From: Bradyrhizobium iriomotense
Lineage (GTDB): Bacteria > Pseudomonadota > Alphaproteobacteria > Rhizobiales > Xanthobacteraceae
Length of the DNA: 64,000 bases
NCBI RefSeq assembly: GCF_018129405.1
Contig: NZ_JAFCLP010000009.1
Coordinates: forward strand, 124,001-188,000
Direction: 5' to 3'
Shown: in pieces, positions 40,183 to 50,544 of the stretch
How positions within the stretch are numbered: the first letter of the stretch is position 1
Layout of the letters: each line of letters begins with the position of its first letter
Program-made: the position numbers and the translations under genes
Notes under the pieces: generated by a model
Told to the model about the DNA's origin: nothing
The model's input: the letters and a program-made list of their open reading frames with translations, nothing else
Database searches by the model: none

Positions 40183-42966
40183 ATGACGATCGGGATTACC
40201 GGACCCGAACGGAAGGTACCAAGGCAGAATGCCGTGGTCGGGCTCATTGTTGCGGCCACTGTCATTGGGATTTGCCTGATCCCGCTCTGGCTCGCGAGCG
40301 ACTTCCTGGTCGACTGGCTGTGGTTTTCCTCGATCGGCTATCTGCAGGTTTTTTGGACGACAATCGGCGCCAAAGCCGTCGTCTTTCTTGCGGTCTGGAC
40401 GGGAACCGCCGTCATCCTTTGTTTGAACGGATGGCTCGCACTGCGCTTTGCCCGGCGGCGGTCGACACAGCTAGTCGTCGCTTCGGTGTGGGGCGCTGCG
40501 GGCAACGCGCCGCCGGATCCGCTTGCCCTTGTGCGCGACCGGTTGCCGTGGCCCCGGTTGATCGCAGGGGGCGCAGCTTTGCTGGCTCTGCTTGTCGCAT
40601 CGGCCGAAGTCGGCAATTGGGGCGTCTTCCTGCGGTTTGTCTATCAGCTGCCATACGGTGCAGACGATCCGCTCTACAACAAGGACATCGGGTTCTATCT
40701 CTTTTCACTGCCCGCCTATGTCCTCATCAAGAACTGGATGATGCTCGCGCTCGTTCTGAGCGCGCTTTTCGCCGCAGCGATCTACTGGGTGCACGGCGAT
40801 ATCGAATACGACATTCATCGCCGATCAATGTCGCCGACGGTGATTGCCCACGGCTCGGCGCTGCTCGGTCTGCTCTTTGCGGTGAAGGCCTGGTCCTATT
40901 TTCTCGATCGCTATCTGCTGCTCTACGGCGATAACGGCGTGGTCGTCGGTGCAAGTTACACCGATGTCCAAGTGGGGCTGCCGGCCTTGTGGCTGATGAT
41001 CGGACTTTCGATCATCGCGGCTCTCGCCGCGTGGGCAAACCTGCAGGTGCGCACCTACCGGCTTCCTGCCGCCGCGTTCCTGCTTGTCGTGATCGGGTCT
41101 TTCGTGCTGTCCGGCGTGGTTCCCGTGTTGTTCCGGCAGTTCTTCGTCAAGCCAAGCGAATTGGAGCTGGAAAGGCCCTATATCGAACGCAACATCGCGC
41201 TCACCCGGCAGGCATACAATCTCGATCGGATCGCAGCCAAGCCGTTTGCTGCCGAACAGAAGCTTAGCTTCAAGACGCTCGACGCCAACAAGGCGACAAT
41301 CGACAATATCAGGCTGTGGGACTGGCAGCCCTTGTCGGACACCTACGCGCAACTCCAGGAGATCCGCACCTACTACAAATTCCACCACCTTGACGTTGAT
41401 CGCTATTGGCTCGATGGCGCCTACCAAAGCGTCATGATCTCGGCCCGCGAACTGGGGGCCTCCCTGCTGCCGCCGAATGCCCAGACATGGGTCAACCGCC
41501 ACGTGCTGTTCACTCACGGCAATGGCGCGGTGATGAGCCCGGTCACGCGCAAGAGCACCGAGGGACTGCCGCTACTCTATTTGCGGGATATCCCTCCGGT
41601 TGCGGATGGGGGCCCGAAGATCCACGAGCCGCGCATCTACTACGGCGAACGAAGCGACGACTACGTCATCGTCAAGGGGAGCACGCCGGAGTTCGACTAT
41701 CCGAAGGGAAAGGACAATGTTTACGCGGCCTATGACGGTACCGGCGGCGTTCCGATAGGAGCGATGGTGTGGAGAGGCCTGTTCGCTTACTACTTCAACG
41801 ACCCGAACCTGGTGCTCTCGAGCTACGTCACGGCCGACAGCCGGATCATGATCCGCCGCAATATCGGGGAAAGGGTGCAAACGATCGCTCCGTTCCTCAG
41901 GCTCGATCACGATCCATATCTGGTCATCAGCAACGGGCGGATGTTCTGGATGCAGGACGCCTACACGGTGAGTTCCTACTTCCCCTCCGCGCAGCCGGCG
42001 CAAGACCAGGATCTCAACTACATCCGCAATTCGGTGAAGGTCACCGTCGATGCCTATAACGGAACCGTCGACTTCTATCTGATGGACACCGGCGATCCCA
42101 TCGCCGCGACCTGGCGGCGGATCTTTCCGGACTTGTTCAAGCCATTCTCGGTCATGCCGGCCGATCTGCAGAGGCACATTCGCTATCCGGAGGACCTGTT
42201 CCTGATTCAGGCGCAGCTCTATCAGAGCTATCACATGGAGGCCGCCGACGTTTTCTATAACCGCGAGGATCTCTGGCAGTTTCCGCGCCAGCCGGGCGGC
42301 GGCGGCGTTGCAACGATGGCCCCATATTACATCATCATGCGGCTGCCCGGTGAGCCGCAGGCCGAGTTCTTCCTCATGCTTCCCATGGTGCCCAGCCGCC
42401 GCGACAACATGATCGCGTGGCTGGCCGCACGCTGCGACGAGCCCGGCTACGGCAAGCTGATTGTCTACGAGTTTCCCAAGGAGAAGCTCGTCTACGGGCC
42501 GTTCCAGATCGAGGCGCGGATCAATCAGAGCACCGAGATATCGCAACAGATCACGCTCTGGAATCAGATGGGCTCGCGGGTGATTCGCGGTGCGAACCTG
42601 CTTGTGATCCCGATTGAGAACTCGATCCTCTATGTCACGCCACTCTATTTGCGAGCGGAGCACGGACACCTGCCGGAGCTGAAACGCGTGATCGCAGCCT
42701 ACGGTGAACACGTGGTGATGAAGGAGACGCTCGACGAAGCCTTGTCAGCCCTGTTCACCGAGCCTGGCGCGGTACAACCGGTCTCGAGCACGAAGGAGGA
42801 AATGCCTGTCACACGCCCGTCGGAGAGTCAGGCACGGGAGGCGCTCGATCGTTACAATCAGGCGGTGGAGCGATTGAAATCCGGCGACTGGAAGGGTTTT
42901 GGCACGCAGTTCGACGCAATGCGAGAGCTTTTGGAGGAGATGAACCGGCGCTCCACCGGCCGTTAG
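40183..42966 (+). CDS. UPF0182 large membrane protein
   Basis: Protein of 927 residues of the UPF0182 family. About seven membrane helices lie in the first 310 residues (for example VVGLIVAATVIGICLIPLWL and the segment near 60-85), followed by a large extracytoplasmic part of about 600 residues containing family-like MARKS-type stretches such as YYFNDPNLVLSSYVTADSRI and RESYGKL-like EPGYGKLIVYEFPKEKLVYG. A C-terminal tail (about 860-927) is coiled and charged. Function is not known. It stands alone with its own start. Confidence 0.9.
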   Translation: MTIGITGPERKVPRQNAVVGLIVAATVIGICLIPLWLASDFLVDWLWFSSIGYLQVFWTTIGAKAVVFLAVWTGTAVILCLNGWLALRFARRRSTQLVVASVWGAAGNAPPDPLALVRDRLPWPRLIAGGAALLALLVASAEVGNWGVFLRFVYQLPYGADDPLYNKDIGFYLFSLPAYVLIKNWMMLALVLSALFAAAIYWVHGDIEYDIHRRSMSPTVIAHGSALLGLLFAVKAWSYFLDRYLLLYGDNGVVVGASYTDVQVGLPALWLMIGLSIIAALAAWANLQVRTYRLPAAAFLLVVIGSFVLSGVVPVLFRQFFVKPSELELERPYIERNIALTRQAYNLDRIAAKPFAAEQKLSFKTLDANKATIDNIRLWDWQPLSDTYAQLQEIRTYYKFHHLDVDRYWLDGAYQSVMISARELGASLLPPNAQTWVNRHVLFTHGNGAVMSPVTRKSTEGLPLLYLRDIPPVADGGPKIHEPRIYYGERSDDYVIVKGSTPEFDYPKGKDNVYAAYDGTGGVPIGAMVWRGLFAYYFNDPNLVLSSYVTADSRIMIRRNIGERVQTIAPFLRLDHDPYLVISNGRMFWMQDAYTVSSYFPSAQPAQDQDLNYIRNSVKVTVDAYNGTVDFYLMDTGDPIAATWRRIFPDLFKPFSVMPADLQRHIRYPEDLFLIQAQLYQSYHMEAADVFYNREDLWQFPRQPGGGGVATMAPYYIIMRLPGEPQAEFFLMLPMVPSRRDNMIAWLAARCDEPGYGKLIVYEFPKEKLVYGPFQIEARINQSTEISQQITLWNQMGSRVIRGANLLVIPIENSILYVTPLYLRAEHGHLPELKRVIAAYGEHVVMKETLDEALSALFTEPGAVQPVSSTKEEMPVTRPSESQAREALDRYNQAVERLKSGDWKGFGTQFDAMRELLEEMNRRSTGR

Positions 42967-43064
42967 CGCGCCGGCTCCTCGAGCCTGGCGCGGCCTCCGA
43001 TCCGCACGAAACACGACGTCACGATTGCGCAGGCGCTTCTGCATGGCTCGGCGCGGGCGCTCTC

Positions 43065-44090
43065 TTACGCGGTCGTGCCGTCGATCGAGCGGCGGATCAC
43101 CCGCTGCACTTCCGCATTCGAAAGAAACAGATCGTGGTTGATGATGCCCCAGCCTTCCTGGGAGGCATCGACCACGCGCACGCCGAGCCGCGCTATGACG
43201 GCCTTTTCGGCGGCACCGACCCTGGTCATGCCACCTGCGATTTGGCCGGACAGCGCGAGTGCACGATCGTTCGTCGCGGCGATCACGGTGATCTTGCCGG
43301 CGAGCGGACCGATGCGCTGGATTGCCGATGAGAACACGTCCATGTCGATATCGGGCGCGGCAAACACGACTGCGCCGATCTTGCTCGTAACCGTGTCGCC
43401 GTATCGCGCATAGAGCTGACGGAGGCTTTCGAGCGTCAGCATGGTTCCCATGCTGTGCGCAACGATGTGCACGCGGCCGCCGCCTGGCGCCGACACGAGC
43501 GCAGAGAGCACGCGCTCGAAATCGTCGCGAGACCACATCGCGCTGTCGCGGTCATAGGCATAATCGAAGAATCCTGCCTTGGAGGGCCAGGAGAATGCCA
43601 TGGTGCGGCCGCGGAACTTGATTCCATCGGAGAGATGGGCGGCATCCAGCACCGCCGTCTCGAATGTCTGCTTGAAGCCGTGCACGTAGATCAGCACGTC
43701 GCCTCCGCCGGCCTGCGCAGCGAGATCGCCGGCGTCGGCCGACACCGGTTCGATCCGATCAAGACGCCAATCGCCGAGTCCAACCGAAGCGAGAGAAAGA
43801 CGGCTCTCGTCCGGGGCCACCAACCTGGCCCGCGCGACCGTCATGCTCGTCGCGCGCTCCGGCCCAAACCAGGGTTTGGTGCGGCCGCCGTTGACGGGCT
43901 TGCGCGTGGTGGTGACGAGCACCGTGGGGTCAGCGGAGAGGGACGACGCATCGAAGCGCGCGCCGGTCGCACCGAGGCCAGCGCATCCGCCGAGCGCGAG
44001 GGCACTTCCTGCCGACACAAAGCCGCCGAGGAAAGCGCGGCGCGAAACGGAATGACGGCAGTCGCGTAGCAGGAGACGTCGGACGATCAC
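43065..44090 (-). CDS. DUF900-type alpha/beta hydrolase lipoprotein
   Basis: Protein of 341 residues from the GTG at 44090. The N-terminus has a twin-arginine and lipobox signal (SRRAFLGGFVSAGSALALGG followed by Cys), so it should be an exported lipoprotein. The DUF900 hydrolase core shows LIYVHGFKQTFETA, nucleophile Ser in HIVAHSMGT and a C-terminal GWGIINHDLFL. Serine hydrolase activity is likely, substrate unknown. A TTG at 44237 would add 49 residues without signal character. Confidence 0.82.
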   Translation of the reverse strand: MIVRRLLLRDCRHSVSRRAFLGGFVSAGSALALGGCAGLGATGARFDASSLSADPTVLVTTTRKPVNGGRTKPWFGPERATSMTVARARLVAPDESRLSLASVGLGDWRLDRIEPVSADAGDLAAQAGGGDVLIYVHGFKQTFETAVLDAAHLSDGIKFRGRTMAFSWPSKAGFFDYAYDRDSAMWSRDDFERVLSALVSAPGGGRVHIVAHSMGTMLTLESLRQLYARYGDTVTSKIGAVVFAAPDIDMDVFSSAIQRIGPLAGKITVIAATNDRALALSGQIAGGMTRVGAAEKAVIARLGVRVVDASQEGWGIINHDLFLSNAEVQRVIRRSIDGTTA

Positions 44091-44359
44091 ACGGAACCCC
44101 AGGGAACTTGCCCACCGTAACGCCGCCCCGCCTGTCTCCCTGAATGACAATGGGGGCGAGAAGACGGCAGAGCTGCTTCGCGGCCGGTTGCGTGGACATG
44201 GAGTCCGAAAAAGCGCCAGATCAGTCGATGATTTCAATCGAATGTAGCGCGCACCGATCGCGCAATGCCTCTCCGTGGCTCATGTCGCGATGGCAAGGTG
44301 GTCGCCTGGAGGCAAGTTCAGGACCTTGAGAAGGTCGGTATCGAGCGTGGGCACGCCGC

Positions 44360-44932
44360 TCAGCCCGACCGACGCCATTCATCCGCCGTCATGAGTTCCA
44401 GCTGGACGAAATAAGCCTCATTCGGGTCCTGATTGGGCTTCGCATCGAAATTGTCATCGCCTGATTTGGTCTCGCGCATCAGCTCGTTCATGTGTTCTGC
44501 AAGCACCGAGCCGATCGCATGGATGGCTTCGTGACGATCGAGTCCTTCGGACATCAGCCGCTGCGCCGTGTTTCGCACCGGCAGCTTGGGATCGGCAATT
44601 TGACTCTCGACGATCACATGAAAGACAGCGTGCAGTTTCTCCCGCGGAAGGCGGATTCCGGCGCGGCGATGGTACGCCATCACGAGATCGATCCGTTCCT
44701 CCTCGTCCAGCGCAACCCACAGATCCGGGTCTGGCTCGATCAATGGATCATACGCCAGGGTCGCTTCTTCGTCCTGAAGCGCCGACCGGGCAACGTCCGG
44801 TGTCTGCATGATCTGGGGCAAACCGGATGACGCCTCGTCCAGCCTTCGTGAGTCGAGGCAACACTTCTTGAACTTCTTGCCACTGCCGCAGGGGCAGGGG
44901 TCGTTTCGTCCCACCTTGTGCAAATTCACCAT
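44360..44932 (-). CDS. SEC-C motif protein, DUF1841-like
   Basis: Protein of 190 residues. An N-terminal SEC-C zinc motif [14 protein letters not shown] (Cys13, Cys15, Cys24, Cys25) is followed by a helical domain whose stretch [20 protein letters not shown] with [15 protein letters not shown] recalls DUF1841. SEC-C motifs bind zinc and partners such as SecB or DNA-related proteins. It is downstream of the 480-residue gene on the same strand, with a gap of about 100 bases. Confidence 0.82.
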   Translation of the reverse strand: MVNLHKVGRNDPCPCGSGKKFKKCCLDSRRLDEASSGLPQIMQTPDVARSALQDEEATLAYDPLIEPDPDLWVALDEEERIDLVMAYHRRAGIRLPREKLHAVFHVIVESQIADPKLPVRNTAQRLMSEGLDRHEAIHAIGSVLAEHMNELMRETKSGDDNFDAKPNQDPNEAYFVQLELMTADEWRRSG

Positions 44933-45035
44933 TGCGAGCACCCGCGACAGGACCGCGTTGACGGATTCTCTTCCGACCGGGTGGTGAGTGGAGCAATCTC
45001 CGGACCACGCCGCAGCGGCCAATTGGTGGTTTCGT

Positions 45036-46478
45036 TCACCGCCTCAGCTCACCCAGACTTAATTCCTTCCATAGCCAACCGAAGTTGTAACTGGCCATTG
45101 CGCTGTTGTGAGCGCCGGACTTGGCGGTCTCGTTCTCAATCATCTTGAGCCATTCGACGACTTTAATTCGGCCGTCGTCCGTCTTGACTGCGGCACGCGG
45201 CGTCAGTCCTCCGAGCGCAGGAACCGGCTCATCGAGAACGCTGCGGTAGTGCCGATCCATTTGATCATGGATTATCGCGCGCTTCTCTACCTCGGAGATG
45301 TTGACTTCCTGAGGCTCGGCGGCGGCACGCGATGCCATCATTTGCTCGACAGTCTCGGTTTCGATCGTGGGTTTGCCGACGCGGGAGCCGAGTATCGCGG
45401 ACAGCAGCGCATCGCCGCGGTCGCATCGCTGCCGGGAGTTCACGCTGAGCACGACCGCCTTGTCCTCCAGTCTCACATCGCCGAGCACGAGTGAGCCGTC
45501 GTCACGCCACGTCTCGAAGTTCAACGATCGTCCTGGCCGTTCGCCGGCAGCCGCAGTGGCCTGTTTTTGCCGGGTGATCCAGCTCCAGGTTGTCGTGTCG
45601 GCCATGAGAAATTCATCACGCGCCTGGAGTGCACTCCGGATGTCCTTGTTCGTCGTGCCGGCTGCAAGAGGGTAGCGCGCCACACAGAGAACCAGCTCGT
45701 CTCCTTCGGCGTTGCGCAAATCGGGAATTGGCGGCTCTCGAACCCGGTCGATCACGTCGACCAGCCAAAAGGTCGTGAACAGCGAACTGTTTCCGCGGGC
45801 TATCTCGGTCGGAGAGAGAGCCGCGAACGCCGCGTCGCCGACGTCTTCTCCGAAGGTGTCCTCTGTCAGCTTTCGCCTCTCATCCTCGCCGAGCTTTCCG
45901 AAGGCATCCCAGGCCTTGATGATATCCTTCGCGGTGTCCTGTTCGAACACCAGCACGGCGCCGCCGATCTGGGTTTTGGCGCCCACCTGAACGACGCGCG
46001 CGGCGATACAGTCCCAGGGCTTGAGGCTGCGCGTGGCGCTCCGCTCGCTGATCAGGACCGGTTCGCCGCCTCGGATCAGGTCGCGTGCACGAAACGACGT
46101 GCCGGGAACGATGTCGCTCACCTCGTAGAGGCTCATCGTCGAATTTCGCAGTGCTGCCATGTAGTTGCGAACCGACGCACTCTCCTTCCATCCGCGTCGT
46201 TTCAGATATTCGTCGATGACGTTCTCGCCGTCGTCGAATTCGCGGGTCACGAAGTCCTCGAACGCACAGGCCCATACCGTGCTCATGAACAGATCCTCGC
46301 TGATCGTCGAGACGATTTCATCGATTTCGAGACCGGTTTCGTCGCAGGCGGCCAACAGATGCTCTTCGAGTATCTCTTCGAAGCAATCGGCCCAGTAATC
46401 GCGCGCCGACCATTTGATCAGGCCTTCGAGGATGTGTTTGCCGGCCATTTTCCCGCTCGTATGATGAAAGTCGTTCAT
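45036..46478 (-). CDS. Hypothetical protein with SEC-C-associated C-terminal domain
   Basis: Protein of 480 residues from the ATG at 46478. The first half is acidic and helical ([20 protein letters not shown]). The C-terminus has [20 protein letters not shown] followed by [20 protein letters not shown], a domain that I have seen in proteins carrying SEC-C motifs. This protein lacks its own SEC-C Cys cluster, and the SEC-C protein is encoded by the next gene, suggesting a split partnership. Function not known. Confidence 0.72.
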   Translation of the reverse strand: MNDFHHTSGKMAGKHILEGLIKWSARDYWADCFEEILEEHLLAACDETGLEIDEIVSTISEDLFMSTVWACAFEDFVTREFDDGENVIDEYLKRRGWKESASVRNYMAALRNSTMSLYEVSDIVPGTSFRARDLIRGGEPVLISERSATRSLKPWDCIAARVVQVGAKTQIGGAVLVFEQDTAKDIIKAWDAFGKLGEDERRKLTEDTFGEDVGDAAFAALSPTEIARGNSSLFTTFWLVDVIDRVREPPIPDLRNAEGDELVLCVARYPLAAGTTNKDIRSALQARDEFLMADTTTWSWITRQKQATAAAGERPGRSLNFETWRDDGSLVLGDVRLEDKAVVLSVNSRQRCDRGDALLSAILGSRVGKPTIETETVEQMMASRAAAEPQEVNISEVEKRAIIHDQMDRHYRSVLDEPVPALGGLTPRAAVKTDDGRIKVVEWLKMIENETAKSGAHNSAMASYNFGWLWKELSLGELRR

Positions 46479-46583
46479 CGCCACCCGCAGGTAGTCTATC
46501 AAGCCTTCGCCCTCATTTCGATCCGGAACCGGGCCGCCCGCGAGAATTCAACGGCTTTTCTCGACGACGTTCGACCTCGATAG

Positions 46584-47081
46584 TCAGCGAAGCGATGCCG
46601 TAATGTCGGCGATCGATCTGAAGAGAACGAGCGGATCGTCCTTTGACGGAAGGAATCCTCGCCGCTTCCAGAACGCAGCAGTGCCGGCATCGACCGCATT
46701 GACGATCAGCGCGCGTCCTCCGATCAGGCCTGCGGCCGTGACGCAGCGCTGGAGCGCACGCTTGACCAGGCCGGTGCCGATGCCCTGGCCGATCCAATTC
46801 TCATCGGTCGCGAACTGTCCCAGCAGCAGACAGGGCACAGGGTCGGGCGGCTGCCCGGTCCGTATGGACCGCGGCAGAGACGCGGGGATGATTGCCGTCG
46901 GCGCGAGACCATAATAGCCGACCACCCGGTTCATCTCGTGAACCACCATGACGGCGGTGAAGCCCTTCTCTTGGTTGGATAGCGCTCGCGTCTTCAGCCA
47001 TCGGTCGAGCGATGGCTTGCCGCAAGAGAACTCGTCGAGACGGTGCGCTGGCGTCAGCGGTTCAGGGGCGGAGATCGCCAA
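46584..47081 (-). CDS. GNAT acetyltransferase, TacT-toxin-like, no antitoxin visible
   Basis: Protein of 165 residues. It opens with LTPAHRLDEFSCGKPSLDRW and KTRALSNQEKGFTAVMVV, the pattern of TacT-type toxins that acetylate aminoacyl-tRNA. The acetyl-CoA loop IGQGIGTGL is at 97-105. The residue expected as the catalytic Tyr (FYxxxGF) is Trp138 in AAFWKRRGF. Start is a TTG at 47081 with AAGAGG upstream; a stop lies two codons before it. A DUF1778 antitoxin normally precedes such genes, but no such frame is seen. Confidence 0.78.
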   Translation of the reverse strand: MAISAPEPLTPAHRLDEFSCGKPSLDRWLKTRALSNQEKGFTAVMVVHEMNRVVGYYGLAPTAIIPASLPRSIRTGQPPDPVPCLLLGQFATDENWIGQGIGTGLVKRALQRCVTAAGLIGGRALIVNAVDAGTAAFWKRRGFLPSKDDPLVLFRSIADITASLR

Positions 47082-48023
47082 GTCTCAGCGCCTCTTGCTC
47101 GGGCGGATGTCTCGGTTTGACACGTCTTGTTTACGCGAGCCGGCGTCCACTTCGCTTGAAGACGTCGATCTGGAGATAATCGTGCCGTCGGGCAAAACAG
47201 CCCGTGTCGCTGTCAACCCCTTCCTTCAAAAATATTCCACTTTACCGAAATTCGGATTTATCGTATGTCTCGCCCATCCCAGCCCACCAAAGGGGCGGTC
47301 GTACGTCGTTTCGAGCGCGGGCTGGGTTGCGGTGGACGCGGGCGGCGTTAAAGGCGGTCGGTGGCGTGCAGGGCGAGATGAACCTCGTGAGCATGGCGCG
47401 GACCGCGAAGACGGACGGCGCTCAAGTCCCGTGATGCCTCTGGCGAAGCAGGCATGTCCTGCGAAGCCGCTTGGCGAAGCGGGAGTGTCCGCGTACGGCG
47501 AAACCGTGTGGTCCTGGCCGTCGTTGCTACGGTCAAGCCTTGGCGAAGGCGTCATCGCGTCAACCGGCGCGGTGCCGTGACTTTCGCGGAGGTGAGGGAG
47601 GCCAGAAGGAACTCGGCTCCCGGGAGAGCGCGGCATAGGCCGTCAAACCATCGCGCAGGGAAGGCCTGGTTTCGGCTGCCCTGTGTCTCCCCTGTGCATT
47701 TGCGCGTGCATTCGTTCAGCGCAGGGGTCTTATGGGTGCCAGCTGGCGCCCGGTCTTCCCTGCGCCCTTTCTTCTCTGAGGGTGTGAAGCAGAGCATCGC
47801 TCGGGCAAATCCTGCCGCGAGGATGCGCGCGCATGCCGATTGGACGGCGAATTGACGCCGCGGCGTTGTTGCGCTCCGGTCCCGATACACGCCCTGCGTT
47901 CATCGGCCTCACTTGCAAGCATGCTGCGTAGGCATCAGTGGTGGTGGTCGTTCTCCCCAAAATCTGCACTATGCGCGCCGACGTGCCTCCGGAGCTGCTG
48001 CCGGGCCTTTGGAGGTGTTGGCA
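47082..48023. other. Gene-free region of 0.94 kb, probable dispersed repeat
   Basis: Many short overlapping frames occur on both strands but none has a ribosome site, a known family or consistent codon use. The peptide-like strings they give (such as APGRARHRPSNHRAGKA) resemble out-of-frame translations I recall from many Bradyrhizobium intergenic regions. The likely repeat spans about 47260-47855. GGGTGCCAGCTGGCGCCC near 47730 is a nearly perfect palindrome. The amidohydrolase promoter must lie at the right end. Confidence 0.5.
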
Positions 48024-49535
48024 ATGGCTTTTCGGAGTGACGAGATGAGCGGTTTGGTGATCAGCGGCGGCCGGGTGGTGGATCCCGCGAGCGGGATGGA
48101 TGCCATCGGCGATGTGGCGGTGGTGGACGGCAGAATCGCCGCTGTCGGAACTAGCCTCGGCGGCGCCGAACGGGTGATCGATGCCACTGGCCTGGTGGTC
48201 GCGCCGGGCTTCATCGATCTGCATGCGCATGGCCAGTCGCTCCCGGCCGACCGCATGCAGGCCTTCGACGGCGTCACGACGACGCTCGATCTCGAAGCCG
48301 GCGTGCTGCCGGTCGGGTCCTGGTATGAGCGCCAGGCGCGGAAGGGCCGCGTGCTGAACTACGGCGCCGCCACCAACTGGGCCTTTGCCCGCATCGGCGC
48401 GATGACGGGCTCCAATGCGGAGAGCTCCCTGGAGGCGTTCGGCAATGCCATGCGCGATCGCCGCTGGATGGACAACGTCGCAACCGATGCGGAGGTCGCC
48501 GGCATTCTCGAGCGTCTTTCGCGCGGCCTGAACGAGGGCGGCATCGGCATCGGCATTTTGAACGCCTATGCGCCGGGCGCGGGCGTGCAGGAGCTGACCG
48601 CGGTCTGCCAGCTCGCCGCAAAGCAGGACGTGCCGACCTTCACCCACGTCGCCTTCATGTCGCGCATCGACCCTGAAAGCGCGGTGGAAGCCTATATCCG
48701 CCTGATCGGCTATGCCGGCGCCACCGGCGCGCATATGCACATCTGTCATTTCAACTCGTCGAGCAAGACCGACATCGCGCGCTGCCGCGTGTTGGTCGAG
48801 AAGGCGCAGGCACAGGGCCTGCCGATCACCGTCGAAGCTTACCCTTACGGCACCGGCTCGACCGTGCTGGCCGCCGCGTTCTTCAGCGATCCAAAATTCG
48901 TCGAGCGCAACGGCACTGCTTACGATTCCGTGCAGCGCGTGACCGACGGCTACCGTTTCCACGACCGCGAGGAGCTGCTCAAGGCGCAGGCCGAGGAGCC
49001 GTCCTCGCTGGTGCTCTGGCACATTCTCGACACCGAGAACAATGCCCATCACCGCGATCTGCTCGACATGTCGGTGCTCTATCCCGGCGGCGCCATCGCC
49101 TCCGACGCGATGCCGTGGACGCTGTCGGATGGCACCACCTATACCGGTGATGCCTGGCCGCTGCCCGATGATGCGACCTCGCATCCGCGCTCGGCCGGCT
49201 GCTTCACGAAATTCATCCGTGAATGGGTGCGCGAGCGCAATGCGGTGTCGCTGCTGGAAGGCGTACGCAAATGCGCGCTGATCCCGGCAGAGATCCTGTC
49301 GCAGAGCACGCCCGCGATGCGCGCCAAGGGCCGGCTCACGAAGGATGCGGATGCCGACATCGTCGTGTTCGATTACGAGAAGCTCTCGGACCGCGCGACG
49401 TTCACGGCGATGAACCGCCCGTCGGAAGGCGTGCGGCATCTGATCGTCAGCGGTCAGCCGCTGATCAGCGACGGCATTCTCGATGTGACGGCGCGGCCCG
49501 GAAAGCCCGTGCGGCGCCCCGTCGTAGCGAGCTGA
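48024..49535 (+). CDS. N-acyl-D-amino-acid deacylase-like amidohydrolase
   Basis: Metal-dependent amidohydrolase of 503 residues. The first metal motif is His67-x-His69 in APGFIDLHAHGQS; further His ligands lie in FTHVAF, HMHICHFNSSSKTD and the later SDAMPW loop with its Asp. The composite ends (LVISGGRVVDPASGMDAIGD and ADIVVFDYEKL) are typical of D-aminoacylase and dihydroorotase-like enzymes. GGAGG lies 8 bases before the ATG at 48024, which decides the start. It is first in an operon with a COG0523 GTPase 3 bases downstream. Confidence 0.88.
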   Translation: MAFRSDEMSGLVISGGRVVDPASGMDAIGDVAVVDGRIAAVGTSLGGAERVIDATGLVVAPGFIDLHAHGQSLPADRMQAFDGVTTTLDLEAGVLPVGSWYERQARKGRVLNYGAATNWAFARIGAMTGSNAESSLEAFGNAMRDRRWMDNVATDAEVAGILERLSRGLNEGGIGIGILNAYAPGAGVQELTAVCQLAAKQDVPTFTHVAFMSRIDPESAVEAYIRLIGYAGATGAHMHICHFNSSSKTDIARCRVLVEKAQAQGLPITVEAYPYGTGSTVLAAAFFSDPKFVERNGTAYDSVQRVTDGYRFHDREELLKAQAEEPSSLVLWHILDTENNAHHRDLLDMSVLYPGGAIASDAMPWTLSDGTTYTGDAWPLPDDATSHPRSAGCFTKFIREWVRERNAVSLLEGVRKCALIPAEILSQSTPAMRAKGRLTKDADADIVVFDYEKLSDRATFTAMNRPSEGVRHLIVSGQPLISDGILDVTARPGKPVRRPVVAS

Positions 49536-49538
49536 GCC

Positions 49539-50468
49539 ATGCCGGTCCCGGTTCTCCTGGTGACGGGTTTCCTCGGGGCCGGCAAGACCACGGTCGTGAA
49601 CCATCTGCTGGCGCATGCGGACGGGCGGCGCATCGCCGCCGTGGTCAACGATTTCGGCGCCATCAACATCGATGCGGAGCTGATCGCGGGCGCGAGCGAC
49701 GGCGTGGTCAGCCTTGCCAATGGCTGCATCTGCTGCTCGCTCGAAGGCGATCTCCTGCGCACGCTTTCGACGCTGCTGCGGCGCGATCCGAAGCCCGAGT
49801 ACATCGTCATCGAGACCAGCGGCATCGCCGATCCCGCCGACATCGTGCGCAACCTGATGGACCCGGTGATCCTGCGCGAGGCGCCGCTGGAAACGGTGCT
49901 TTGCGTGCTCGACGCGGGGACACCGTCATCGCGCCTGGATGATGCGCTGCTGCGGTCGCAGCTGCGCGTCGCCGATATCGTGGCGCTGAGCAAGCTCGAT
50001 CTGGCGGAGGAGGGCGCAGGCGTCCGGATGCGCGAGGCCATCCGTGCGCTGCGCGTCCCTGCGGTCGTGGTCGAGGCGAACCGCGGCGAGATTCCGTCCG
50101 CGCTGCTGTTTCCCGCGAACGTCGATCGCGCGCCCGCGCCGCGCGAGCCGGGACCGAAACGGCCGGCAGAGGAGCGCTTCGAGACGCTGAGCTGGACCTC
50201 GGACCGGCCGATCTCGCTGCCGCGCTTGCAGCAGGCCATCGGCCGCCTCGCGCCCAAGCTCGCCCGCGCAAAAGGCCTGTTCGAGACCGTCGAGCAGCCC
50301 GGACGCCCGATGGTGTTCCAGTTCGCCGGCGGCCGCGCCACGCTCGCGCCGGGCGAGGCGCCGCCGCCAGGCGTGCCCCGGACACGGATCGTCTTCATCG
50401 CCGAGCTCGGCGTGCTCTCGCAGGCCGAGCTCGATGGAATCATGGAAGCGTGCGTTGCCGGCGGCTGA
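49539..50468 (+). CDS. CobW/COG0523 GTPase, putative metallochaperone
   Basis: Protein of 309 residues. The P-loop GFLGAGKTT is at 10-18, the metal motif CxCC (Cys63, Cys65, Cys66 in NGCICCSLEG) follows, then ETSGIADP and SKLD (variant of NKxD) near 145. COG0523 proteins deliver zinc or cobalt to client enzymes. Its position 3 bases after the amidohydrolase suggests that this metalloenzyme is the client. The C-terminal CobW domain (about 205-305) has RFETLSWTSDRPISLPRLQQ. Confidence 0.9.
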   Translation: MPVPVLLVTGFLGAGKTTVVNHLLAHADGRRIAAVVNDFGAINIDAELIAGASDGVVSLANGCICCSLEGDLLRTLSTLLRRDPKPEYIVIETSGIADPADIVRNLMDPVILREAPLETVLCVLDAGTPSSRLDDALLRSQLRVADIVALSKLDLAEEGAGVRMREAIRALRVPAVVVEANRGEIPSALLFPANVDRAPAPREPGPKRPAEERFETLSWTSDRPISLPRLQQAIGRLAPKLARAKGLFETVEQPGRPMVFQFAGGRATLAPGEAPPPGVPRTRIVFIAELGVLSQAELDGIMEACVAGG

Positions 50469-50544
50469 GGCGAGGCGATAGGGTCAACTGCTTCCGCCGT
50501 CAGCCACCGCCTCTCCTCTTGCCGATTCGATCCGAGACTGAACA

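Noticed and set aside
46920-47200. DUF1778 antitoxin upstream of the GNAT gene
   Set aside because: The frame directly upstream ends in PSKRR and shows no ribbon-helix-helix pattern; no ATG with a ribosome site is seen.
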